DNA of 64,000 bases from Dipylidium caninum (Eukaryota > Platyhelminthes > Cestoda > Cyclophyllidea > Dipylidiidae). The stretch covers positions 620,001 to 684,000 of the forward strand of contig QEYB01001522.1 in the NCBI GenBank assembly GCA_017562135.1, given 5' to 3'. This document shows positions 12,401-23,995 of this stretch, piece after piece. The notes beneath the pieces are model-generated. The model was not told where the DNA came from and did not search any database. It saw only the letters and a program-made list of their open reading frames with translations. A program made the position numbers and the translations under genes. Within the stretch, counting starts at the first letter, position 1. Every line of letters starts with the position of its first letter.

Positions 12401-14616
12401 CAAACTAACTAATGCTATCAGTAATGAAAAGAAATACAAAAGAAATCTATCTAATATCACCGAAATTAGTTAACACGATTAACACTTATCGAAAGAATGC
12501 GCCAAAATGGCAAATTGCGCTGCATAATCTTGGTAAAAGAAGCATATAAAAGCAAATTTTCAAAAAAATTATAATTTAGAGAAACGGAGACATGGACACT
12601 CCCTTTCGAGGCCGTAACTCAGTTTGAGGGAAAAGGTGTATAGGAATAACAACCCACTTGGTTTGATAGGACTTGCATCGAAAGAAGGGAGTTTGGAAAC
12701 AAAATCAGCAGAATCAGGCTGGACCTCAGGCAGAGGAGTGGGTGAACTCGATGACTGAGAGCCCAACTTTTCCGATTTCAAAAGAAGCGGGTTTTCTTTC
12801 CCGCCTTCATCAGCCGAGTCCTCTTCTAGTGAGTCAAAGCCCTCCCAAGCTGTAAGTGTGCTATATTCCTTAAAGCGCATTGAACTATTCTGCAATATTA
12901 AGCAAAGATGACCACAAATCGCATGTATACAGAATAATATGAGGCATATTTTATTATCCATGTACAAACTGCTCAACTAAGTTTAATGCCTTCGCAAATG
13001 TTAGGAAAAAAGGCAAAAAATAATGCACTAGTGATTAGTTGGTAAAACGAAAATGATGACTAGATAAATTTAACTATTCGCTATAGAAATCCGCTTGAAA
13101 TACAAATAGGCGCATCTTGGACAGGCAAATCATTTCAGTTATGTGCGTGACTAATAAAATCCAATGAATTTAGGCAACCGTTTAAATGCCTTATAAACTC
13201 AAAATTATTCAATGACCTAGGATTATTTTCAATGTTTGGAGGACTTAAAAACCAGGAAAATCAATTTTTGAAATATATTGCATGACTGAAAACAACTTCA
13301 TCGCCGATATTGAGATGAAAATGAAGGTAATCTCTCGGTCGATGAAAGTCAAAAAAGGGCGTTGACCCATTAGTCATTCTGTGTGATGCGCCCACACAGC
13401 TATTTCACGAAAAAAGAACCAACACTAGACGATCAACCAACAAAGCTCAGTCAAAATAATTGTCCAAAATTTCACTACCATAGCGGTCTCCATTACGACT
13501 ATTCATAACTACCACTATTAAAATTTGCCAAACCATTTATGCACATATCTAACATGCAAACTCAACTGCGAAAATTGAATTCTCAAACATTCGCAAATGT
13601 AAACTTAAATAAATTTGGTCAAAAGTTAATAACAACTTATAAAACTCCAAATAAAGCAACTGAAGAAGACTATGAGGTCCAGCTCACGCGAACTTTATCC
13701 ATCGATGTTTTACAAGGGAAAGCAACAGATGTCATAGCGTCGAGCACTACCGCGGAACTTGTAGTTGTCGAAGTGGATTCCACAGAATACTTTGAAAGTG
13801 GATTAGATGACTCCGAAAGCGGAATTGTGGACCGACGTCTCGTCAACTCTATAAAAGCTTTTTCCGCCCTTTTCGCCCGTCCGTTCGCTTCAGCAATTTT
13901 GTCATTGAAGTCTCTTTTGACTTCATCCATAATAGCACTATATGCATTGTTCTCCATTTGCAGTCTTTCATCTAGAGAGATGCAGAAAGATAATTGCTCC
14001 TATGGAATACCCGATGATAATCAAACAACTTAACCGAATACAAAAGAATAATACTGAGTACATACAAAAGGAGGAATAATCGACAGGAAATAAAATGGGT
14101 ATACTTTGCTCTCTGAGGGTCTCATATTCCCGTCGTAAGCGACTTTGTTCGTGAAGGGATTCACTCAGTCTTATCTGAATCTCAAAATCCTTGGGGTAGT
14201 CCTCAATTTCTTCCCTTATACACTGTAGCATTTCAACCTCCGCGGCCAACATAGCACGCCATTGAAGGATTGTATGAAGATGTTCCTGTACTAAAAAATC
14301 AATTTCATAATATGATAAAAGCAAACAAAGTAGAATAAAAGACTAGCAATGGAGGTCAGCGGAGAGGAAATGTGCACAAACGCGAGGGCTACGCCAAACA
14401 ACTAGGCGACTTACTAAGACTAACGTTCTGTTCATTAACAACTGGAAGCTCAGAGGTCTCATACAATTCTTGAAATTGTCGAAAGTACGCAGAAGAACCA
14501 AAGGCAGTGGATAACTTATCAAAGTATGTTTTACTCTTGTCTTCTAAATAAGTTAAAACCTTTTGAAGGCATTCATCATTCCCCGAATTCAGCTCTTCTC
14601 GGAGACACTCAGTCAT
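430..14616 (-). CDS. Large coiled-coil protein, at least 25 exons, 3' end outside the window
   Basis: I did not recognise the family with confidence; a pericentrin/AKAP9-like centrosomal scaffold is only a guess. Exons in gene order: 14415-14616, 14105-14290, 13688-13971, 12658-12889, 11900-12227, 10663-10714, 10159-10380, 9206-9472, 8582-8674, 8313-8403, 7852-7910, 7239-7274, 7070-7157, 6892-6933, 6740-6811, 6208-6240, 6039-6140, 5058-5275, 4560-4657, 3747-4038, 2770-3080, 2067-2477, 1865-1987, 1380-1580, 430-528. All have GT/AG borders and compatible phases except 3747-4038 to 2770-3080. They give about 1,380 residues starting MTECLREELN. Charged heptad stretches (EAEIIKLREKLEEAERLLEE, QLQEREQERDEFQSEV) alternate with Ser/Thr/Pro-rich, probably unstructured parts. 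Two short CxxC motifs occur (KCPKC, CSNC). In exon 1380-1580 the frame would reach a stop at 1368 unless the GTAATT donor is used, so an alternative end there is possible. Introns hold no further support. Confidence 0.75.
3084..3140. repeat. Compound CA/TG microsatellite next to a splice acceptor
   Basis: The stretch is an imperfect run of CA, CACG and GCAGG units. Read on the minus strand it is a TG-rich run that ends a few bases before the ACAG acceptor of the exon at 2770-3080. It may act as the pyrimidine/GU-rich tract for that acceptor. Confidence 0.8.
3567..3582 (-). other. Candidate micro-exon of the coiled-coil gene
   Basis: The exons at 3747-4038 (ends in phase 0) and 2770-3080 (starts needing one carried base) do not join in frame. 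Between them the minus strand has a GTGAGT donor just after base 3567, preceded by AG at 3583-3584 (giving a 16-base exon) or at 3571-3572 (a 4-base exon). Both lengths are one more than a multiple of three and restore the frame. This is inference from phase alone. Confidence 0.3.
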
Positions 14617-16016
14617 CCTCTATCCCGCTAGACGGGGGGCTCGAATGTATGACTTCAAAGCTCACTTTGTGCGGGTTGATATGAGGGGGGTAAAACAGAG
14701 AGTCCCTTCCCGGTAACGAATAAATGAAAACATGGGATATAAGGAAAAACGCATACGCGTGCATATTGCGTTATTTGTACATTGAAAAGTTTTGTGGGGA
14801 AGCTAGAAGCAAGGCTGTGCGAAGAATAATAGTAGAAAATTTTTAGGTAGTTGCCATAATAGAGTAAATGCACTATCATCTGTTGCATTAAAATGTTCAC
14901 GCAATAGGTAAAATCTAATTTTTTTTGGTAAATGGTGGTTTAACTTAGATGTTTCCAAATGTAATTCGACTTTACACATCACTGATATGCATTTGATTCA
15001 CAAAAGGCTTTATATGCTACATAATCGTCCTCGTTAACAGTGTTCATACAAAATTTACATACAACAAAATAAGTTTATTGCTGCTGAAATGCATGTAACA
15101 GCGGTATTACACTTTAGTCCTGCAGCGACAAAGTGATTTCACAATGTGCGATCAAAGTCTTCTTAATTAAACCATTCTCTAGTAAACCCTCTTCAGTAAC
15201 TTTTAAATTGTACGAGTTTTTCAGCGAATCTGTGTTTGTTCAACAACCATAAGCTCCCGGTGTACTATTGCTATGTACTGTGTCTCGGTCAAAATATCGT
15301 GTTAATCGATTTTCGCTTTGATCTACTTACTATTACACTTTGTAATTTGATAATGCTGCTTTCGTTCTGTATATCTTTAGTTGGTTTCGAAAGCAATACT
15401 ATCATTCTTCGTCGTTTATCGTGTTTAAAGTAACCATCAGCTTACAATTTTGTCGTTTGAGATGGGCAAAAACCTTCAAGTAACATGTTGGAGCAGTCAA
15501 AATATATTTTTCCCCTTCATATTTATTTAGTCAAAGCGGTTGAAAATTGGTGTTATTTTAAAGGCATCGAATTGAACCAATCACCAAACCATCTGGTGTT
15601 TCGCACTTCGTTAGGAGTAGACTAAGATTTTGCCATAACGCCTTTTCATAATGATGTAAGTTTTGCAAATACGCTCCTTATTTGAAGTTCCGATTTTGTG
15701 CGTGGAGACTGTAGGCTCATGTTTAAGCCACCGGCTATTTCTTTTAGCAGTATTCTATACTTTCCGCAGGAATTTGCAACTGCAAACCTATCTTAATCGC
15801 ACTTCTCTCCATCCTTCTATAATGCATTGTACCATCCCTAGAGTCCTTTGTATCTCGCCTCTAGTGATATATTTTAACCTTTACCGCCTTATGCTTAACT
15901 GACTTCGATAGGTGTTTTTTTCTCTAATACTCTTGATAGATTTATCATTTGCGTTATATGATTGTACTGAATCTGTTCTTTTTACTTTTTGAAGGGAAGA
16001 GTCTAATTATCAAGCT
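14617..16016. promoter_or_regulatory. Intergenic region between two head-to-head genes
   Basis: This 1.4 kb lies between the start codon of the minus-strand coiled-coil gene and the first recognised exon of UBE3A on the plus strand. It should contain the promoters of both, and possibly a short 5' exon of UBE3A, because a TTTTTGAAG acceptor-like site sits at 15986-15994. It is AT-rich with no long open frame that looks real. I saw no convincing TATA or CpG-rich block. Confidence 0.5.
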
Positions 16017-19000
16017 ATGATTGAGGAACGTATTCGCCATTATTTTAATCAGTTGACTGTTGGTTGTGGAGATGGAACATGCACGAATCAAAATTGTGCT
16101 TCTTCATCCAACTTTGCCCATCGTGGACTTGACAGCAACCATGCTGCTGCCTTAGCGCTTAGACTTCTGCGAGATTCGGAACCTATGTGTTTTGGTCATT
16201 CGTCGGGTTCCATGGAATCTACCGAACATCGGAAAGACTCTTTGTCCAAATCCAACGCCGCTAGTTCCTCAGACGAACGTGTGCGTTTTCATGGATTTTA
16301 CTTTTTTCGTTTGTATAGGTTATTGGGACTTAATATGCACACCCTTCTGCCTCCTTAGATTTTGAAATAGTTCTGAAAATTCGATCTCGAGTTTATTTTG
16401 GTTTAAAACTGAAATATTAAAGTTTAATCACTTCTATACATCGGCTGACTACTTAATTTCCCCTAAATATTGGTTTATCTTGTCTTCCAATAACTATTGA
16501 GTAGTAATTTACATGGCCTCTATTTTTATAATCTTCCAAGTTGTGAATCTTAATTTAATTTTCTGCTCAGAATCAAGTGGCTCAATGTAGGGATATGACT
16601 AAGAGCCCTGAAAATCGAGTTTTGGAGTCATTATCCCCAGAGCCTGAACCTGCTCTCCCTCATGGCCAAGAAAAAATGGAGGGAGAGGATTCAGACGAAG
16701 AAAGGGACGCAGATGTCGACATACAGGATACTCTGGAGGGTTCTACACCTACTTCGTCTATTAGCGAAATTTCTCCTGGTCTTAGTCGTTTCCTCCTTCA
16801 TATATCCGGAAGTTCTCCACCTTCCTCTACAGAAACACCATTTATTGAGAGTGGTGTGTAATTTCTTGCTTATTTTATATTCTAAATTTCCATTTTCGCC
16901 TGTTTTATTTTATTTTGCTGACGCATCTTTGATTTGTGTATACTTTTTCTACAGTTAGTTAAATATTCTTTTACTTAACTATCAGCCTATCATCACCGGT
17001 AAAACATTGAGAAATTTCACTGACAGTAACTGTATCCGGAAAATTCGATTTTATCGCTGTTTTTATACACTTTTTCTATGTAAACCTTTCCGTAAGGAAA
17101 AATTTGTACTTTTCATGGTCAGCCACATGTTTTTAGGCTATTTAAATCATTTCCTGTGTGTTTACACACGTTTTGTGTTAAGATTCATACAAAAAATGGT
17201 TTATTCCTGTTGTTTCGTTTAAAAATTGCATTTAAATACTGCATCACTCCAAAAGACGCTTTTTTTACTTTAGTGACATCTACAGCGACAGAAAGCGGTG
17301 ATAACACAGATTCTTCGCGAAACAATTATGTCTTGGGCTTGCTGGACAGTATTTTGAAAAGAACCAACCACAAATCTGAGGACGGTGAAGAAGACATTGA
17401 TCTTTCTTCGGCTGCCAACATCGTAGGGAAGCGTGTAAGTGGCCTTAGGTTGGCTGAAGTGCGGGAGTGTGTAGCAAACTGCGAGGCAGATGGCAACTGG
17501 ACCCCTATTAAATTACTACTGGAAGAGGTTTTCACCTCTCTAACCGCCCTGGCCAATTCTTTCCCTCGAGAAAGCAAGTCTGCTGATGTGGAAATGCTGT
17601 CATTGCCTACGAAGAATTCTTGGCTACCGCACTTGAAATCAGACCGTAAGTGCTTACATTATTATTTTCCTCATCAACCATTTTTTCGTCTTTATACGTC
17701 GGAATAATTTTTTCTGCCTTTTGAAAAGCTTTTTGTTTGTGGAGATCCTCTTTAATGTATATAATTTGCTGCAACATTTATGTGGACAATTTCTCCATGA
17801 ATAACACTTCAAAAAATCTTTCGAAACTTGGCTAATTCCTACCTTTTCAGGTAATCTATCGACTCCCACTCAAACGTGTAAATCTGGAACGGATTCAAAT
17901 ACGTTTCAACCTTTTCTTAACGATGAATCTGATCCTGCAGTCTTAGTAAACATAGATGAGGCTCGTGAGGCCTATAAACTTCTCCTTGAAAGGCCGCCGA
18001 AGTACCTCGGTATCGAGGGTACACTTTCCCGTCTTATCCGACGACAATTAATTGTTACACTGCGCAGATTCGTTCGTACCTACCCATTCCCGGCCTCTTC
18101 CGGAGCTAATACAGATCCCTACCTGTCTTTACTGGAAGAAGTAAATCCTTTCCCTGGTGGGGAGGCGGACAAGCTGCAGCAGCGTATGGTTAACTTCTTC
18201 GCCACAATCTATGCCTGTCCGCTCGTCACTGATCCACTTCATTTTGAGGTTGTCCTGTCGTATCATGTCATTGTTTCTGATTCCTTGTCCAAACAATCTT
18301 TATGACGCTCTAGGGTTATTATTTGTATCAACTCTCTTGTTTGATAAAAGTTTTGGACATTGAGAAAAATAAAAACCCTTGTACTTATTTGGTGGCTTGT
18401 TGTGATACCTAAATTTTCTTGCTTTAGCCTATTCTGCCTCATCTTTGCCAAATGACAGTATCTCTGCCACTGGCAACCCAAGCTCGCCTCTGTCGCACTT
18501 GGGCAGATCATGCTACGTCTCAAAGAGCTGCGGCTTCAGCTGAAATCACACCCGAGACAATGACAGCGACATACTGGCTTCTAGACTTGCTTCGCATTCT
18601 CATGCAACAGGTTACCTTGCGATGCCTTGCCCTTGAACCACCAAATGCATCCGCTGCCAGTGACCCCGAAGATGCACCCGCACCCAACGATGACCCAGTC
18701 ATTTGCGACGCCGCCCGCGTTATCCGCATTATCTTTTATGCTTCTTTATTGGCGGGCGGTTGTGATACGCCTGAACAACTTGCTCGCGAAGCCTCAGAAG
18801 CTGAGGATATCCTCGCGGACTCCGTATCCCTTCCTTCTTCCTCTTTTCGTGTCAGTTTGTCTTCCTTTTATTTGTTACTTTTATTACTTTTCACTACTAC
18901 TAGCACTTCCTTTAGTGTTAGACGGTATGAGCGGCTTTTAACAAGGTTGCATTGAGAGCGAATGGTACGATTATTCTCAAACCGTTCCCTATTTTTTAAG

Positions 19001-22000
19001 TGAACATTGATAATACTTCTGATGATTCTTTTTATTGTTATAATAATGTAACATCCTCTTTTGACTTCTAGGTGGAACGGTCAACAGTGCGTAAAGACCC
19101 TTTGGGTAGTATTCTGGGTATCTCACCGAATGATTGCCGTCACCCCCTTATCTCACCAAAAGAATTCCTCAATGAAACATTAAACGAAAATATCGTGGTG
19201 TGTTCTCAATCTCGTCAAATACGCTAAACACTTTTTAAAAGCCTTCCTACCCTTGAAAAATTTAGATTCACAAACTGGATTCTGCTACTCAGTTGTGTTT
19301 TTAATGCCTCCTTCAGTTCATCTAGAATACTGATTCCTTACTCTGCATAATTATTTTAGGTAGCTTAAAGCAAACAATCACTGTTTTTTGAACATTCGAG
19401 ATCCGTGTTAGATGTATAATTGCTGAAAGAATGATTCAGCTGACGACAAGTGAGGAAAGGCCGGTTTTTGTAACTTTTTCTTTTCTTTTAAGCTTTTGTC
19501 TACGTGATTTAGCTAAAGATTTGTAGAATTTGCACTCCTAACAAACCAAGTCAACTTTTTGACTTGTATTACATTTGGGTTTATGTTTTCTTATCACTTT
19601 TGGCTGCATATTTTCCAATTTCATTATTGCTAAACACGGGTAATCCAAAAAAAAAAATTCGTAGTCGTAATTTTCTGAACTTTACTGTAGGTGGAAAAAG
19701 ACTTCCGCAACTTCCGTTCGCAGGGGTCTGAATGGCCGCAGAAACTCTCCTTTATGGAACTGCCCTTCATGTTGTTGACTACGACGAAGAGCACCCAACT
19801 CTACTGCGATAACCGGTTGAATATGTTGCAAGAGCGCCGAGGTGCCATTCTCCATGCTCTTTTCGCGACTTCCTCCTCGGAGGCCACGTTCGAAATGCCA
19901 TACTTCAAAATCTGCGTCAATCGGGAACGAGTTGTGGAAGATGCTCTGGTCGTGGTGAGTCTGCTTACATTTCACTACTTCCCCTCTTAATCCCTTTGGA
20001 CTTTTTTTACCTCATTTTGCGCCCTGGATATCTTTTGATTCATTATGATATTCCTTGGCTTGATTTATTTTGCCTCAGATTTTCTTCCTTGGTAAAGCTT
20101 CAATGCTTTGATTTTAGTCTTACGGTGAAGTATGTGAATCTGATTTTCATTTACCGTGCATACAATTTATTTCAATACTTGATTCAAAATAAAAATGAGT
20201 GAAGTACGTAGTAGAAAGATAGCAGAGCACCACTTCTAAATTTATGACATTTTAACCTTTAATTTAGATTATTACATTCTTATTGTTGGCTACCCACAGT
20301 TTAGTAATCGTGTCCTATCTATTTAGTTGGAACTGACTCGAATGGAAGCAGTAGGTGACCTAAAAAAACAGCTTTACGTCGAATTTGACGGTGAGCAAGG
20401 AATTGATGAGGGAGGTCTCAGCAAGGAATTCTTCCAACTTATCGTGGAACGTATATTTAATCCTGACTATGGTCTGTTCTCACTCGTTTCCTTATTCTAT
20501 AACATCGAAATTGTCGAATTTGTACTAATTTCTCTTGGTTTAATTCCCATATAGATTTTATATATCCTAATTAAACCTCTAACTTTGGGGCAGCCTAATC
20601 TCCATAGGATTTATCGCCTTCGGAGAATTCAGAAGCGTGGTCTTGCGCCACCAATCTTAAAGATAGCAGCTTGGTGCTCCTAAGGCGTAATTTTAGTGTG
20701 TTATGAGGACCTCCTTCTTATCTCTTGACTCTAATTTTTTTAACATAAATAATAACTGTGATTTGCGACGTTTTTTTCTACTAAAAATTTTATCTGGTTT
20801 CATTTACCCAACCTTGGACTTTTTTACAGGCATGTTCGTATATGACGATGAGTCACAGTGCTTCTGGTTCAACCGGAGTCCACTGGCAGAAGAGTTGGAG
20901 AGAGAGTACTGCCTAATTGGAACTATTTTGGGATTGGCTATCTATAATAACGTCATTCTTGATGTCCATTTTCCTGCGGTGCTTTTCCGCAAACTCTGTG
21001 GCAAACTCGCCTCCAGTTTGGAGGACCTTGAAGATGGATGGCCCGCTCTGGCACATGGACTTCAGGTAATCTTCATCCGATTTCTATGTCCAATCATTGT
21101 CCGATACTTCATCTCTTACAACATTTTGCAAGTTTTATTTCTTGTGTCTCTACTACTTCGTAGTGTTTGTGCCATCTTAATTTCGCTCAAGTGTTTATGC
21201 GGCATTATTTTGTTTTTATGGGAAGGTGTTGGTTTTGGTGGTAATAGTCTTGTTGCTTTATTTACGGCGCGAATTTCGGACGGTAGCATACTTTTTGGCT
21301 TATATCTTTATTCACGGGAGGATACTCAAAAACCTAGTTTTTTTTCTAGTGTGGTGACTACGATTTACATTTGATATGGCTTTATTACTCTATAATCCCG
21401 TGCTTATTTGGGATGCGCTGAATAAATTTAGCCACTCGGAAAAAGTACTTTTATGATTAAGTGATCAGCTTATTTCATTTCAAGGCACTCCTAGACTATG
21501 ACGGTGACGACTTCGAAGAATACCACTGCCTAAACTTTGTGGTTACCTACTCTGACATGTTCGGCCAGGTGGTAACTCATGAATTGGTTCCCGACGGTGC
21601 CTCCAAACCTGTCACTGTCGAAAATCGTCAAGTACTTCCCCTTTATAAACTATTTTCTGTCGTATTTATAAATCCTTTTTCCGAAAATATTAAACTGTGT
21701 ATATCTTTCACTTCTTAGCTTAGTCTAAACCCGTACTCCTGTTTTATTGCTCCTTTTATGCATTAGTTAGGTAAAGGTTGAGTAAAGCTCTTAATGGTCG
21801 TCGTCTTACATATTTTTCATAAACGCTGATAGAGTTAGTTATTGAAATGTCCCTAAACTATTATTGTTTTCTTCTTATTCGAGGAATTCATTGACCTAAC
21901 AGTGGACTTTCTTCTCAACACTTCGGTGAAAAAACAATTTTCTGCCTTTCGCAAAGGTTTCCTGCTGGTTGTAGGCGACACACCGCTTTTCCATTTATTC

Positions 22001-23135
22001 TCCCCCCCTGAGATTGAGCTTCTTCTTCTCGGAAGTCGGGTGCGTACTGTCTCTTTTCGTAAAAAAACCGGTTTTCCCCTTCACAGTTCTTAACTCCAAT
22101 TACTACTTGCAAGCCTAAAGATCACTTCTTACCCTAGCCTATTCTTAGATTACGAGATTATAAAAGTGGCTGAGTCTCGTGTAAGTTTCCTCACTGTTGT
22201 GGGTTTAATTCTATCTTTGGTTCTTATGAAATGCTGGGAAGCAGCTACTTATGGGTCCAAGGGGGCTGGTCAAATTAATTTGCGTGAATTTATGAATTTT
22301 GATAACATTAAAATCATGGGCTTTTGCCGCGTCAATTTAACAAGCGTGCACTTCGAAGCCCTCGCTTTCGCCTTATTATCCGACCTAAGGCCCCAAAAGT
22401 GTGGATGTCGATTACGACGTTTTGTGGTCAAGTAAAATTCCCTTCTCCGATGTAACAGAGCTACGATTTTGATGAATTGGAACGTGTGACAGAGTACGAG
22501 GGCGACTACAACGCAGACACGCCTGTGATTCGTCAATTCTGGTCAGTGGTGCACGGTATGACCGGAGAGGAACAACGAAAGCTTCTTCAGTTCACCACCG
22601 GCACCGACCGCATTCCAGTCGGAGGCATGTCACGCATGAAATTCGTTATCGCTAGGCAAGGTCCTGACTCCGACAGGTTAGTGGTTCTTTTTGTGTCTTT
22701 ATATATATCCCACACATTATCCTATTTTTGATTTGTGGTTTTTTCCTTTTTATCAACCACTTTGTTGATTTGTCCGTGAAATCCCATTTTTATTAACCTC
22801 TTCTATGGACTATGAATAAATATTAGCTATAGCTACGCATTTTTTAATATTTTTACTCTGATTTTTCATTTTTATTGGCACCTTTGCTATTATTTCTACT
22901 CTCTTTTGTTGGAGAGTTTCTGTCTTTTTACCTATTTTTCGGCATGTTGAAAGAAAGCAATTGAGGAAATGTCTAGTCGAAAAGTTCTGAGTTGCCATTT
23001 TTCCATTTACCCAGGCTACCGACAGCTCACACATGTTTCAACGTTCTTTTGTTGCCGGAATACGCGTCCAAAGAGAAGCTGGAACGTTGTTTACGAACGG
23101 CAATCGCTTATTCGAAAGGCTTCGGAATGTTTTAA
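16017..23135 (+). CDS. UBE3A: HECT E3 ubiquitin-protein ligase UBE3A (E6AP)
   Basis: UBE3A passes ubiquitin from an E2 enzyme through its own cysteine to target proteins. Thirteen exons join in phase: 16017-16280, 16571-16853, 17274-17645, 17851-18248, 18428-18850, 19072-19197, 19691-19954, 20327-20471, 20830-21065, 21485-21631, 21884-22039, 22459-22676, 23015-23135, giving about 1,050 residues (human near 850-875). Exon 1 holds the AZUL zinc finger, with cysteines in [11 protein letters not shown] plus a fourth in EPMCFGH. Exon 2 adds an acidic linker. The HECT domain starts near exon 6; landmarks are [34 protein letters not shown] and [10 protein letters not shown]. The catalytic Cys is in HTCFN (codon 23034-23036). 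The protein ends GFGMF, like the family's GFGML tail. The start is uncertain: ATG at 16017 is the first in frame, but an acceptor just before it suggests an upstream exon. The donor after 18248 (GTTGTC) is weak. Confidence 0.95.
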
Positions 23136-23995
23136 GAGGCAACAGAGGCATTGTGCATTGTCTTTCTTTGATCCCCCAACGTTCACTACCCTCTCTGCCC
23201 CATCACTGGCGTTCTTTTTATGATCGAACTTGTTTGTCCTGGAAGTTGGGGCCTTTCCTCAATTCATTCCCCATTCCCTTAATCCTCCCTACCGCCCAAA
23301 CTACCTGATAAATATACACGCACGCGCGAAGTACGCCTTTCTCCTCGCGGCTTTTAAGTATGTTGTGTGTTGGTTTAACGCCTGTTTCTACATGAATGTG
23401 GATTTGATATGGTTAAATAACTTCACATTAAACAAGTTAAACCAAAATTTCCATTTATGAAAACTTAAAACGTACTTTCATATTCTGTCATTCAGTATAT
23501 CATATTATTTTAGAGACCTTTGGTGTAAATAAAGACATTCGTAACTTTATATTTTGATTGGGGGCCTATTTTGGTCAGAAGTATCTGGTTATTTTTTGGA
23601 AGATTGTGCTACCGGGTGTCGAGTTTTGAATACAGAAGTATTTTGTTAAAGTTCTAATTAAGTTTTTACTGTTTCTTTGCAAATGGACGACAACAGTCTG
23701 CGGACTTAAGGGAACTTCTGGAGACTACTTATGTTTGCGACTTACTCATAAGATTTCTCTATAGGCTCACTTGCGCTTTTTTGAGCCTTAAACCTTGCAC
23801 TTTTCATTATAACAATTGTTTTACGCATTGACTGATTTTCGAACTTTTTCAGTGTCATTTCATTTGGTTTGTTAATTTTTCACAACTTTACTGATTTCAG
23901 TAACATTCAATTTTAAATTTAAGATACTGAAAAGCATGCGCTTAGTAGGGATGTCTCTTGGTTATCGCCCTATTATGTCTTAATCTTCGACTCAG
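23136..23995 (+). other. UBE3A 3' untranslated region and short gap before POP1
   Basis: An AATAAA polyadenylation signal lies at 23528-23533, about 390 bases after the UBE3A stop, so a 3' end near 23.55 kb is likely. The remaining 450 bases are AT-rich and must include the POP1 promoter or 5' leader. The sequence before the POP1 ATG reads CGACTCAG, which could be a splice acceptor (cis or trans). Confidence 0.5.
23528..23533 (+). terminator. Polyadenylation signal AATAAA for UBE3A
   Basis: This is the first exact AATAAA after the UBE3A stop codon on the coding strand. Its use is inferred. Confidence 0.45.
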
